Positions 51,437 through 60,219 of a stretch of 64,000 nt of DNA are shown here, one piece after another; the stretch's first letter is position 1, and each line of letters begins with the position of its first letter. The notes under the pieces are model-generated. The model was not told the DNA's origin. It saw nothing but the letters and a program-made list of their open reading frames with translations, and did no database searches. This DNA comes from G963663525 sp963663525 (lineage in GTDB: Bacteria > Myxococcota_A > SURF-8 > G963663525). The DNA lies in NCBI GenBank assembly GCA_963663525.2, contig CAXXHC010000001.1, positions 806,001 through 870,000 on the forward strand. Reading direction: 5' to 3'. A program made the position numbers and the translations under genes.

Positions 51437-51928
51437 ATGAAGATCATCGGTATCGATCCGGGAAGCCGGTTATGCGGATATGGAGTGATTCGGGTCGAGG
51501 GCAGCACGATTTCGCACCTGGATAACGGCGTCATCGTACCCGACGCCAAGCTGGCGTTGCCTCGGCGGCTTTCTTTTATCGCGGAAGCGCTTGAGGAACG
51601 TCTCGACGAATTCCATCCCGACGTCGCCAGCGTGGAAGAGACATTCGTGCACCGCTTCCCCAAAAGCGCGCTGGTGTTGGGTCAGGCGCGGGGCGCGGCC
51701 ATCGTCACGCTTGCTCGCGCCGGGTTGGAGATTCACGAGTATTCGCCGACGAAGATCAAGCAGGCGGTGGTCGGGTATGGTAGGGCGGAAAAAGAGCAAG
51801 TACAGCACATGGTCAAAGTGTTGCTGAAACTGCCTGAAATTCCTGAAGAAAACGCCGCCGACGCCCTGGCCGTCGCCATCTGCCATGGCCACGGCATGAA
51901 CGTGCAAAGCAAGATGAGGGTCCAATGA
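51437..51928 (+). CDS. ruvC: Crossover junction endodeoxyribonuclease RuvC
   Basis: Holliday-junction resolvase with an RNase H-like fold, 163 residues. Catalytic acids visible: D7 in IGIDPGS, E67/E68 in VASVEETFV and D142 in AADALAVAICHG. Its last four bases (ATGA) overlap the ruvA start, so translation is likely coupled. SD GGAAAGAGAG precedes the start. Confidence 0.97.
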   Translation: MKIIGIDPGSRLCGYGVIRVEGSTISHLDNGVIVPDAKLALPRRLSFIAEALEERLDEFHPDVASVEETFVHRFPKSALVLGQARGAAIVTLARAGLEIHEYSPTKIKQAVVGYGRAEKEQVQHMVKVLLKLPEIPEENAADALAVAICHGHGMNVQSKMRVQ

Positions 51929-52527
51929 TCGCCGGATTGAAGGGAACGCTTTTCGAAAAAGAGAGCGATGCGGTCGTCATCGATGTCGGCGGCGTCCGAT
52001 ACCTCTGTCACGTGTCGTTGAATACGTTGTTCGAGTTGGGAGAGCCGGGCCGCACGTTGGAGTTGTGGACCCACACCCACGTGAGGGAGGACGCGCTCCA
52101 ACTATATGGATTTTCTACGAAAAAGGAGCGAGAACTGTTTCTGCTGCTGGTGTCCGTCCAGGGCATCGGTCCCCGGCTGGCGCTCAACATCTGTTCGGGA
52201 ATGCCGCCGAAACAGCTTGTGGACGCCATCGCCTCGGGTGAAGCCAAGCGTTTGCAGGCGGTTTCGGGCGTCGGCAAGAAAACCGCCGAACGCATCGTGC
52301 TGGAATTGTCGGAAAAAGTGGCGAAAAAGTACGGTGTAACCTCCATGGGACCGGGACCGGCGTCGCGAGGGTTTGCCGTGTCGGACGAGGTGTCCAGCGC
52401 CTTGCTGAACCTCGGATATAAAAAGAAAGACGTCGAAGCCGTCTGCGTTCGCCTCGGCAAAGAACTGTCCCCGGACGTTTCTTTCGAAAAAGCGATTCGT
52501 GAAGCACTGGCCGTTTTGCAGAAATGA
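51925..52527 (+). CDS. ruvA: Holliday junction branch migration protein RuvA
   Basis: 200-residue junction-binding subunit that loads RuvB. Domain I OB-fold (MIAGLKGTLFEKESDAVVID), helix-hairpin-helix motifs (LVSVQGIGPRLALNI and LQAVSGVGKKTAERIVLEL) and the C-terminal RuvB-binding domain (ALLNLGYKKKDVEAVC) are intact. It overlaps ruvC by 4 bp. ruvB does not follow; the next gene is a penicillin-binding protein. Confidence 0.97.
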   Translation: MIAGLKGTLFEKESDAVVIDVGGVRYLCHVSLNTLFELGEPGRTLELWTHTHVREDALQLYGFSTKKERELFLLLVSVQGIGPRLALNICSGMPPKQLVDAIASGEAKRLQAVSGVGKKTAERIVLELSEKVAKKYGVTSMGPGPASRGFAVSDEVSSALLNLGYKKKDVEAVCVRLGKELSPDVSFEKAIREALAVLQK

Positions 52528-52659
52528 CTTTTCGGAGGTGGACGGCACAAAAGAAATTGAATAGAATCGAATCGATGCGCCGAAAGAGACCCGGTGAGGA
52601 ATTCGTTCGAATTTGTTTCTTGAAATTTATTGTTGAATCATGGACTTACGGAACTTTCC

Positions 52660-55236
52660 ATGCAAAGTACGCAACAAGCACGTAAAAACCGTCCAGGCTG
52701 GCTGGTCATGATCCTGCGCCTGTTCTGGGTCGCCGTCGGAGCGGGAATATTGGGATCGCTCCTGCTGGTCGGCTATCTGTTCTGGATCTTTCAGGATATT
52801 CCCGCGTTTTCCGGCGTCGAGGACTACAAGCCGGTGCTGCACGGACAGTTGTACTCGTCCGACGGCACCCTGATCGCCGAGTTGACCAACGAACGCAGCG
52901 AGAAACGGACCATCGTCCCGTACGAAAACATCCCTCGGTTGACGATCCTCTCTTTCGTGGCTGCCGAGGACCAGTTTTTCTTCTCTCATTTCGGTGTCGA
53001 TCCCAAAGGCATCCTGCGGGCGGCTCTTGCCAACGTCATGCGCCAGTTGAGCGGGAGAGGCGGTTTGGAAGGCGCGAGCACGATTACCATGCAGCTTTCG
53101 CGTGGGTTGCTGCTCGAAGACATTCCCAGGGGCATGAAAAAGAAGATGTTGGAGGCGCTGGCTTCGGTGTTTGTCATCGAACCGCGTTGCGAAAAGGAAG
53201 AGATTCTCTGGATGTACCTGAATCAGGTGTATCTCGGCCACGGTTCCTACGGCGTACAGCAGGCCGCCAAGACCTACTTCGGCAAAAACGTCTGGGAACT
53301 CAACCTCGCCGAATCGGCGATGCTTGCCGGTCTTCCCAAAGCTCCCGGTGAGAACACCCCCCTGCTGCACCCCGAAAAAGCCCGCAACAGGCAGCTTTAC
53401 GTGCTGGGGCGAATGCTCGAAGACAAGTACATCACCCGCAACGAATACGATCTGGCCAAGGAAGCCGAACTGGTTTACAAGCACCAGCCCAACGTATTTC
53501 TCGACACGGCCCCGTTTTTCTCCGAACAGGTGCGCAAGCAGCTCGTGGAGGAATTGGGAACGAAGAAGCTGTACGAGGAAGGCTTGCAGATTTACACTAC
53601 CGTGAACCTAGACGCCCAGAAGGCGGCGCAGGACGCCATCGAATACGGCATTCGCAGGCTGGGACGTCGGCAGGGTTTCAAGGGGCCGACAGCCACGGTT
53701 CCGAAAGAAAAATGGGACGAATACCATAAGAATTACATCAAGTTGCACGGCGAACCCGAATTGAGCCGCAACCGCATGTATTATGGTCTCGTCACCGAGG
53801 TCAACGACGCCAAAAAGCGCGCCACGGTGCAGGTGGGTTCGGTAGCTGCACCTCTGACACTCGATGCCTTGTACTGGGCCAGAACGCCGCGTTCGTGGCT
53901 GAAGATGATCCAGGACCGTCCCAAACGGGTGTCGCAGGTGTTGATGCCGGGCTACGTGATAAAAGTCCGCCCCACCGACCGCAAGGGACTGGAAAACGAA
54001 CAGGACGACTGGCGCAAGGACGAGGAAGTCGATCCGGACAAGTTGATATGGGATCTGGAACAAGACCCGGTGGACGCCGAATGGATGCATGAAGAAGATC
54101 CAGAGGCCGAGTACACCGCCGCCCAGGCGTCGTTTCTCGCCAAAGATCCGGAATCGGGCTATACCGTCGCGATGGTCGGAGGCACCACCTACGAACGTAG
54201 CGAATTCAACCGCAGCATCCAGGGTTGCCGACAACCCGGATCGAATTTCAAGCCGATTCTGTACTCGGCGGCCCTGGAATCGGGCATGACCGTTTCCAGC
54301 ATTCTGCTGGACGCCCCCATCGTCACCGAAGACGAAGACCTGCGCTGGAAACCGGGCAATTCTTCCGGTTTTCAGGGGGAAGTCTCGTTGCGCTACGCGC
54401 TGGTAAATTCGATCAACATCCCGGCCATCAAGACCGGGGCAAAAATCGGAACGGCGCGGGTGATCGAAATGGCTAGGCGGCTGGGGATTACCTCGCCGAT
54501 TCCGGATGATTTGAGCATCTTCCTCGGTTCGGCCTGCGTGAGCCAGGAGGAGCTGCTCAACGCCTTCGCGACGATCGCTTTGGGGGGACTCAAGCCGCGC
54601 ACGTTGTACGTGACCCACATCATCGATCGCAACGGCGAGATTCTCGCCGACGAAAACGGCGACCCATACGACCGCCGCACCTATTACGACGTGACGCTGG
54701 ACGTGCCGGAAAAACTGGATAAAATGTATCAGGAAGTGCACGTCGAGCGGGAACGGCTGTTGGATACGACGGTAGGTTTCATCATGCAATGGCTGCTTCG
54801 CGAAGTGGTACGCGCGGGAACCGGGCAACGCGCCCTGACGCTCAACCGGCCATTGGCGGGCAAGACCGGCACGACGAACAATTCCTACGATGCCTGGTTT
54901 ACGGGATTCACTCCGCACCTTGTGGCCAGCGCGTGGATCGGTCACGACCGCAATGACCGACCGCTCGGTCGGGGTGAGGATGGCGCTCGCGCCGCGCTGC
55001 CGATCTGGATCGATTTCATGGAACACGCCCTCGACGGTCTGCCTGCCGAGGAGTTCCCGAAAACGGCGAACGGCATCCAGTGGATCCAGGTCAACGCCAA
55101 GACCGGACGCACGGCCACCGAAAGTACGCCGGTGTCGGTCAGCGCGCCGTTCCGTTGGGGGAAAAAACCCGACGAAGTGGATGATTTCGGGATTGAGGGC
55201 AGCGAGGAAGACATCTTTTTCGACACTGAATTTTGA
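52660..55236 (+). CDS. mrcA: Class A penicillin-binding protein (PBP1A-type)
   Basis: Bifunctional peptidoglycan synthase, 859 residues from ATG 52660. An N-terminal transmembrane helix (VAVGAGILGSLLLVGYLFWIF) leads to a GT51 transglycosylase with catalytic Glu near residue 102 (AAEDQFFFSHFGVD) and GASTITMQLSRGLLL. The transpeptidase has SxxK at S528 (PGSNFKPILY), SxN (NSINIPA) and KTG at K735 (LAGKTGTTNNSYDAWFTGF). An OB-like insert (about residues 370-480) is typical of PBP1A. The C-terminus ends in an acidic tail. The longer frame would need TTG 52630. It lies 9 bp before the Tat gene. Confidence 0.95.
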   Translation: MQSTQQARKNRPGWLVMILRLFWVAVGAGILGSLLLVGYLFWIFQDIPAFSGVEDYKPVLHGQLYSSDGTLIAELTNERSEKRTIVPYENIPRLTILSFVAAEDQFFFSHFGVDPKGILRAALANVMRQLSGRGGLEGASTITMQLSRGLLLEDIPRGMKKKMLEALASVFVIEPRCEKEEILWMYLNQVYLGHGSYGVQQAAKTYFGKNVWELNLAESAMLAGLPKAPGENTPLLHPEKARNRQLYVLGRMLEDKYITRNEYDLAKEAELVYKHQPNVFLDTAPFFSEQVRKQLVEELGTKKLYEEGLQIYTTVNLDAQKAAQDAIEYGIRRLGRRQGFKGPTATVPKEKWDEYHKNYIKLHGEPELSRNRMYYGLVTEVNDAKKRATVQVGSVAAPLTLDALYWARTPRSWLKMIQDRPKRVSQVLMPGYVIKVRPTDRKGLENEQDDWRKDEEVDPDKLIWDLEQDPVDAEWMHEEDPEAEYTAAQASFLAKDPESGYTVAMVGGTTYERSEFNRSIQGCRQPGSNFKPILYSAALESGMTVSSILLDAPIVTEDEDLRWKPGNSSGFQGEVSLRYALVNSINIPAIKTGAKIGTARVIEMARRLGITSPIPDDLSIFLGSACVSQEELLNAFATIALGGLKPRTLYVTHIIDRNGEILADENGDPYDRRTYYDVTLDVPEKLDKMYQEVHVERERLLDTTVGFIMQWLLREVVRAGTGQRALTLNRPLAGKTGTTNNSYDAWFTGFTPHLVASAWIGHDRNDRPLGRGEDGARAALPIWIDFMEHALDGLPAEEFPKTANGIQWIQVNAKTGRTATESTPVSVSAPFRWGKKPDEVDDFGIEGSEEDIFFDTEF

Positions 55237-55245
55237 GGTAATGCC

Positions 55246-55602
55246 GTGTTCGGGCTTGGAATGTGGGAAATCCTGGTGATCCTCGTGGTGGCGCTGATTT
55301 TCATCGGCCCGCAAAAACTTCCCGAGATCGCCCGTTCGCTGGGCAAGGGACTGCGCGAATTCCGGGGAGCGGCGGACCAGTTGCGCTCCAGTATCGAGGA
55401 GCCGGTGCAGCAGGTGACCAAACCGCTGAAAGATGCGATTCTCAACCCTGAAGCCTCGATTTCCGTCGAAGAAGCGAAGACCTCTGCCGAAAACGTGAAG
55501 AATTCCGAGAACAACGACGCCGTGGTACCCGAATACCACGTTCCCGCCGAAAACGGCGACGCCGAACCCTCCGAAGATCGCACCGAACCCAAGGCCGATT
55601 GA
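55246..55602 (+). CDS. tatB: Sec-independent translocase protein TatA/TatB
   Basis: 118-residue single-span component of the twin-arginine translocase. MFGLGMWEILVILVVALIFIGP is the N-terminal helix, followed by the amphipathic helix KLPEIARSLGKGLREFRGA and an acidic tail. Glu8 at the start of the helix and the length favour TatB over TatA, but the two cannot be separated firmly by eye. The start is GTG, 9 bp after the PBP stop. It overlaps tatC by one base. Confidence 0.9.
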   Translation: MFGLGMWEILVILVVALIFIGPQKLPEIARSLGKGLREFRGAADQLRSSIEEPVQQVTKPLKDAILNPEASISVEEAKTSAENVKNSENNDAVVPEYHVPAENGDAEPSEDRTEPKAD

Positions 55603-56450
55603 TGGACGGGCGAGAGCCGCAAAATCTCGCGGGAGAACCGCAGACTTTCATCGAGCATCTGACCGAGTTGCGCGTGCGGATCATTCGCAGCCTGCTGGCC
55701 ATTGCGATCATGTTCGCCGTCGCATGGTTTTTCCGTCACGACGTGCTGTTTCTCCTGAAAAAACCGCTGGTTGACGCCTTGCCCGAAGCCGTGCGCTACA
55801 CGATCCTGCTGCGCGTGATGGACAAATTCGTCGTGCATCTGAAACTGGCGTTTTACGGAGCGCTGTTTCTGGCCTCCCCCGCCGTGCTGTACCAGGCGTG
55901 GATGTTTGTGGCGCCGGGTTTGTACCGAAACGAACGTCGCTTCGCACTGCCTTTTCTGTTCGCAGCCACGCTGCTGTTTTTCGGAGGGGTGGCGTTCTGC
56001 TATTTCTTCGTTATGCCGTTCGGGTTTCGTTTTTTCGTGGAATACAGCCTTTCGGGCGGGGAAGGAGGGTTGAGCGCCCTGCTGCTCTCCGGCGAAGGGC
56101 AGGGCGACATGCTGCAAATCTCACTGAAAGAACACATCGACTTCACCGCCCGCTTCCTCTTGGCTTTCGGACTGGCCTTCGAGTCGCCTCTGTTCATGAT
56201 CGCCCTGTCGGCGATGCGCATCGTCTCCCCGCAGCAGTTCGCCAAGTGGCGTCCTATTGCCGTAGTGGGAATTTTCGTGTTCGCCGCGATACTTACGCCC
56301 CCGGACCCCTGGACGCAACTCAGCCTGGGTATTCCGCTGATGCTGCTGTACGAGGCCGGAATTCTGGTGGGCCGCCTGATCGACGTCATGCGCCGTAAAA
56401 AAGAAGACCCCGCCCACGAGGATGAGGACGAGGACGAACAAAGCACATAG
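55602..56450 (+). CDS. tatC: Sec-independent translocase protein TatC
   Basis: Six-span receptor for twin-arginine signal peptides. 282 residues from ATG 55602 in the TGATG junction with tatB. Family motifs: TFIEHLTELRVRIIRSL at the N-terminus, PAVLYQAWMFVAPGLYRNERR after helix 2, and RFLLAFGLAFESPLFMIALS; the Glu of helix 4 (FGLAFESP) is kept. The cytosolic C-tail is Asp/Glu-rich. Only one TatA/B-type gene is present here, so a second tatA may lie elsewhere. Confidence 0.96.
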   Translation: MDGREPQNLAGEPQTFIEHLTELRVRIIRSLLAIAIMFAVAWFFRHDVLFLLKKPLVDALPEAVRYTILLRVMDKFVVHLKLAFYGALFLASPAVLYQAWMFVAPGLYRNERRFALPFLFAATLLFFGGVAFCYFFVMPFGFRFFVEYSLSGGEGGLSALLLSGEGQGDMLQISLKEHIDFTARFLLAFGLAFESPLFMIALSAMRIVSPQQFAKWRPIAVVGIFVFAAILTPPDPWTQLSLGIPLMLLYEAGILVGRLIDVMRRKKEDPAHEDEDEDEQST

Positions 56451-56519
56451 CTACGGAATCCGACTTGCAGCAATTCCGCTGTTTCCAATAATGAAAACGA
56501 TACTATCTCGTTGTAATAC

Positions 56520-57983
56520 TTAATCTTTTTCGATTTGATAGTTCGGCGCTTCGTGGGTGATGGTCACGTCGTGCACGTGAGATTCCCGCAGCCCGGCAGA
56601 AGTAAGCCGAATGAAACGCGCCTCTTTTTGCAGCATTTCGATGGTCTTGCATCCCGCGTAGCCCATCCCGGCTCGGATACCGCCTTCAAGCTGATACAGG
56701 ATCGCGCCGAGATTGCCTTTGTAAGGCACCCGGCCTTCGACGCCTTCCGGCACGAGTTTCTTGCTGGAGGAAGCGCTTTGGAAATAGCGGTCGCTGCTGC
56801 CTTTTTTCATCGCCCCGATGGAGCCCATGCCGCGATAGATTTTGTAGGAACGGCCCTGGTAAAGCACGATTTCTCCCGGCGATTCGTCGGTTCCGGCGAA
56901 GAGCGACCCGATCATCACGGTATCCGCACCTGCCACGAACGCTTTGACGATATCGCCCGAATACTTGATTCCGCCGTCCGCGATAACCGGCACGCCCGCA
57001 TCGTGGGCGATGCGGGCGACCTCGGCGATGGCGGTCACCTGGGGTACGCCGCAGCCAGCGACCACGCGCGTGGTGCAGATCGAACCGGGACCGATGCCCA
57101 CCTTGACGGCGTTGACGCCCGCATCGATGAGGAAACGGGCGGCTTCGGCTGTGGCGATATTTCCGGCAATGAGTTCGAGGTTCGGGAAATTCTTTTTCAC
57201 CCAGAGTACGGCTTCCTTGACCGCCTCGGTATGGCCGTGCGCGGTGTCCACCGCCACTACGTCCACTCCGGCCTTGACCAGTGCGGGCACGCGAACCTGG
57301 GCGTCGGTCAGGACGCCTACCGCCGCGCCGACGAGCAGACGACCGTTGTCATCTTTCGCCGCTCGGGGAAACTGCCTGGCTTTTTCGATGTCCTTGACCG
57401 TAATCAGACCGACGAGGCAATCTCCATCAACGACCAGAAGCTTTTCGATGCGATGCTTGTGCAGCAGTTTTTTTGCATCTTCCAGGTTGGTGCCGGGATT
57501 TACAGTAATGAGCCCTTCGGTGGTCATCAGGTCGGATACATGCTTGGTCAGATCGGTTTCGAAGCGAAGATCGCGATGCGTGAGAATGCCGACGAGCTTC
57601 TTTTCCTGCGTCACCGGGACACCGGAGATGTGGAACTCCTCCATGATGTCCAGAGCATCCTGAATGGTCTGTTCGGGTCGGATGGTCACCGGGTCCACAA
57701 TCATGCCCGATTCGGATTTTTTCACGCGCCGCACTTCGCGTGCCTGCTCTTCGGGAGACAGATTTTTATGCACGAAACCGATGCCTCCGGCGCGGGCCAT
57801 GGCGATGGCGGTCCGGGCCGTAGTCACGGTGTCCATGGCGGCACTAGTCATCGGCAGATTCAGGTGCAGGCCCGTGGTCAACCGCGAGCGCATCTCGGCA
57901 TCGGCTGGAATGATTGAAGAATGCGAGGGAAGAACCAAAACGTCGTCGAAGGTCAAACCTTCCATCAATTTTTCCATTAACAT
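56520..57983 (-). CDS. guaB: Inosine-5'-monophosphate dehydrogenase
   Basis: NAD-dependent oxidation of IMP to XMP, the committed step of GMP synthesis. ATG 57983 with GAGGAG gives 487 residues, the family norm. The barrel starts LTFDDVLVLPSHSS, is interrupted by two CBS domains (about 95-205: VDPVTIRPEQTIQDALDIM, LITVNPGTNLEDAKKLL), and resumes with DTAHGH. Catalytic Cys303 is in GPGSICTTRVVAGCGVPQ; the flap region RGMGSIGAMKKGSSDRYFQ is complete. Convergent with tatC. Confidence 0.97.
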   Translation of the reverse strand: MLMEKLMEGLTFDDVLVLPSHSSIIPADAEMRSRLTTGLHLNLPMTSAAMDTVTTARTAIAMARAGGIGFVHKNLSPEEQAREVRRVKKSESGMIVDPVTIRPEQTIQDALDIMEEFHISGVPVTQEKKLVGILTHRDLRFETDLTKHVSDLMTTEGLITVNPGTNLEDAKKLLHKHRIEKLLVVDGDCLVGLITVKDIEKARQFPRAAKDDNGRLLVGAAVGVLTDAQVRVPALVKAGVDVVAVDTAHGHTEAVKEAVLWVKKNFPNLELIAGNIATAEAARFLIDAGVNAVKVGIGPGSICTTRVVAGCGVPQVTAIAEVARIAHDAGVPVIADGGIKYSGDIVKAFVAGADTVMIGSLFAGTDESPGEIVLYQGRSYKIYRGMGSIGAMKKGSSDRYFQSASSSKKLVPEGVEGRVPYKGNLGAILYQLEGGIRAGMGYAGCKTIEMLQKEARFIRLTSAGLRESHVHDVTITHEAPNYQIEKD

Positions 57984-58381
57984 AGGATCTCCTCTCTTTC
58001 GACCATCTTTGTGGATTCGCACCATAATCAAAGGGACAAGCAGTGTCAAGAGGAGGAAGACCGATCATGGGCTGAATCATCGTCGTTTTTCGAAATTCAG
58101 GACGTATTGTCCCATTTTAACACGATCATGAAAGAAAAAGAGGCTTTGTGAACGTTTCAGGTCCAAGACGAATTAACGGCTTTTTTCCTTTGAAAAAGAC
58201 ATTTGGAAGTTCTTGCATCACCTGCCGCACGAGAGCTGTATTGTCGTGAAATTTCGGGATATTAGAAAACGGTAAAAAGCGGGAAAGTCCTTTTTACAGT
58301 CGTTTTTTCATTGTTGCCGAAGGTTTGACGAGGGCGAAGGAAAGAGGTAGACTTAGCTCGTATGGGAACGGGAGGTGCTCT
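57984..58381. other. Intergenic region, nothing recognised
   Basis: About 400 bp between the divergent guaB and the small ORF at 58382. It must hold both promoters, but no clear hexamer pair, operator palindrome, riboswitch or dispersed repeat was recognised. Confidence 0.5.
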
Positions 58382-58591
58382 ATGTCGACTTCACACGAAT
58401 CGTTGATGGAAGAGATTGCGAAATTACCGATAGAAATGAAACGCGAACTCCTTTTGGTTTTAATCGAGGAGTTGCGTGGCGACTCGGAAATTAGCAAGGC
58501 CATTACCATTCCGGAAAACGAATCGAAAACAAAAGAAATTTTTCAGTTTCACGCCGACAAAGCGGAAAGTTTCGAAATCGATGAGGACTGA
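58382..58591 (+). CDS. Small hypothetical protein (69 aa)
   Basis: A strong Shine-Dalgarno (GGGAGGTG) lies 6 bp before ATG 58382. The protein begins MSTSHESLMEEIAKLPIEMK and is predicted helical (RELLLVLIEELRGD), with an acidic C-terminus. The LPxEMKRELLxxLxEEL pattern recalls small putative antitoxin/addiction-module components, but no toxin follows and the assignment is weak. Confidence 0.55.
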   Translation: MSTSHESLMEEIAKLPIEMKRELLLVLIEELRGDSEISKAITIPENESKTKEIFQFHADKAESFEIDED

Positions 58592-58743
58592 TTTTTCGTG
58601 ACCGAGGGGGTATTGCGGTTTTGCTTATTTTTCGATAAAATCACCTTTCCAATCAGCTTTTTCGAAAATCGATCTCCAATGACGCCTTCTCTTCGAGCGA
58701 GGGAGTACCGATTTTCATAAACGAGTATCAGAAAGCAGTGGAA

Positions 58744-59291
58744 ATGGGAAAAATCGAGTGGGAAACCCAACAGTCGATGTATCGCGGAGCAGGACGAACG
58801 AGCGGAAAAACCTATCGGATCGGTATGGCGGTTTCGATTGTCGCTGGATTTCTGCTTTCTTGCGCCGGGCCTTCCCATAAGCCGGATATCCCAGATAAAA
58901 CAAGCACTTCCAACACCTCCGTACAGGTGGAAAAGCTGTTTCACTGCCCGCCGGAATGGATCGCTGCGTCGAAATCCCTCTTGATGTTCCCGACGACTAC
59001 CCCGGAGATCGCAACGCCACTCTGATTCGTGTCGTACATTGTCCTCCCGGTTATTCTATGTGCTACCAGATCGAACTCGCCACGGTGGAAAAGTCACAAC
59101 ATGCCGGTGGAAACGAACGCCGCCTGCAACGCCTGTTTCATTGCCCGCCCGCAAGCGAGGAATGCGTAGAAATCGATCTCGACGGTTCTACAGGGGAAGA
59201 GGAACCTCGTTCCGGACTGATGCACGTGTTCCACTGTCCGCCCTCCAGCGAAGATTGTTACGAAGTCGATCTTCAAACGCCTTCGGAATAA
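58744..59291 (+). pseudogene. Cys-repeat (CPPxxxxC) lipoprotein, frameshifted
   Basis: The first frame encodes a hydrophobic lipoprotein-type signal (MAVSIVAGFLLSC) and a Thr/Ser linker, then KLFHCPPEW before drifting to a stop at 59025. The next frame, open to 59291, resumes as DRCVEIPLDVPDD. Adding one base near 58958 (GGG for GG) gives four repeats of [FV]HCPPxxxxC[VY]x[IV]xL: CPPEWDRC, CPPGYSMC, CPPASEEC and CPPSSEDC, each with exactly six residues between the cysteines. That regularity supports one intact ancestral protein of about 180 residues. The family is not recognised; the start is uncertain (58744, 58777 or 58828). Confidence 0.65.
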
Positions 59292-59453
59292 GCGCCGAAT
59301 CGATAAAATTCTGAATGAATTCCTATAGTTGGAATCTGGTTCAAGTTCTGGAATTCCCGATTTTCCATGCATCGAAAAGCGGTGAACCTTGAAAAGCCTC
59401 GGAATCGACTTAGGTTTTTCAAAGAAGAATGAACTGCCGTAGCGAGGCCAACT

Positions 59454-59948
59454 ATGAGTGATCCACAAACCATCGATATAAATAGCCACGTAACCTTTTT
59501 CTATAGACTTTTCGACGAAAACGGTCGCCAGATCGACGAAACCGGAAGCGAAGAACCGTTATCCTACATCCACGGACACAACTTGTTGATTGACGGACTG
59601 GAAAAAAAGATGAGCGGCAAGCAGCCGGGCGAGCAATTCACCGTATCTCTCTCTCCGGAGGAAGCCTATGGGGAACGCGACGAAAACCTCATCATGAAGG
59701 TAGAACGCTCGGAAATTCCAGACGAAGTCGAGATTCAGCCGGGAGCGCGCTTCGCAGCCGTCAACGAGCAAGGTCACCGCATGAATCTCGTAGTGCTCGA
59801 CATTACCGACGAAGACGTCGTGCTCGACGCGAACCATCCGTTGGCGGGCAAGGCCGTGACCTATGAAGTAACAATCGGGAAAGTGCGTCAGGCCACCGGA
59901 CAGGAACTGGTGGCGCTTGGAATGACCCCTGACGGCAAAGCGCATTGA
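59454..59948 (+). CDS. SlyD-like FKBP-type peptidyl-prolyl isomerase
   Basis: 164-residue cytoplasmic prolyl isomerase/chaperone. The FKBP domain (HVTFFYRLFDENGRQIDET, LLIDGLEKKMSGKQPGEQF, SPEEAYGERDENLI) is interrupted by the insert-in-flap domain and closed by DANHPLAGKAVTYEVTIGKV, the SlyD signature. The His/Cys-rich metal-binding tail of E. coli SlyD is absent. GCGAGG lies ahead of the ATG. Confidence 0.92.
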   Translation: MSDPQTIDINSHVTFFYRLFDENGRQIDETGSEEPLSYIHGHNLLIDGLEKKMSGKQPGEQFTVSLSPEEAYGERDENLIMKVERSEIPDEVEIQPGARFAAVNEQGHRMNLVVLDITDEDVVLDANHPLAGKAVTYEVTIGKVRQATGQELVALGMTPDGKAH

Positions 59949-60219
59949 CCGTTCCACCATGCCCTCCCGATTGCGGTCGAAAAAATTACTAAATGATGGG
60001 AGCGAAATCACTTCGTCTCGAACCGTGTGCTCGATATACGTAAAGCGGCTTGGATTCTCTGAAGGCTTTATGGGAATTGTTCTGGCATGTGTGCAAAAGT
60101 CGTTGAAATCCCGGTTTTTTTTGGAAAACTCCACTATTAAGGTATAACATTACTAAATCGCAAAAACGGCAAAAGCCGCTTGGTCAGGATTCGCGAAAAG
60201 AACCATTGGGAGGGAACGG

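Noticed and set aside
53608..55539. Minus-strand open frame of 643 codons opposite the PBP gene
   Set aside because: Antisense shadow; the plus-strand PBP has all catalytic motifs.
58382..58591. Toxin-antitoxin module
   Set aside because: The small protein resembles antitoxin-like helices only vaguely and no toxin gene is adjacent.
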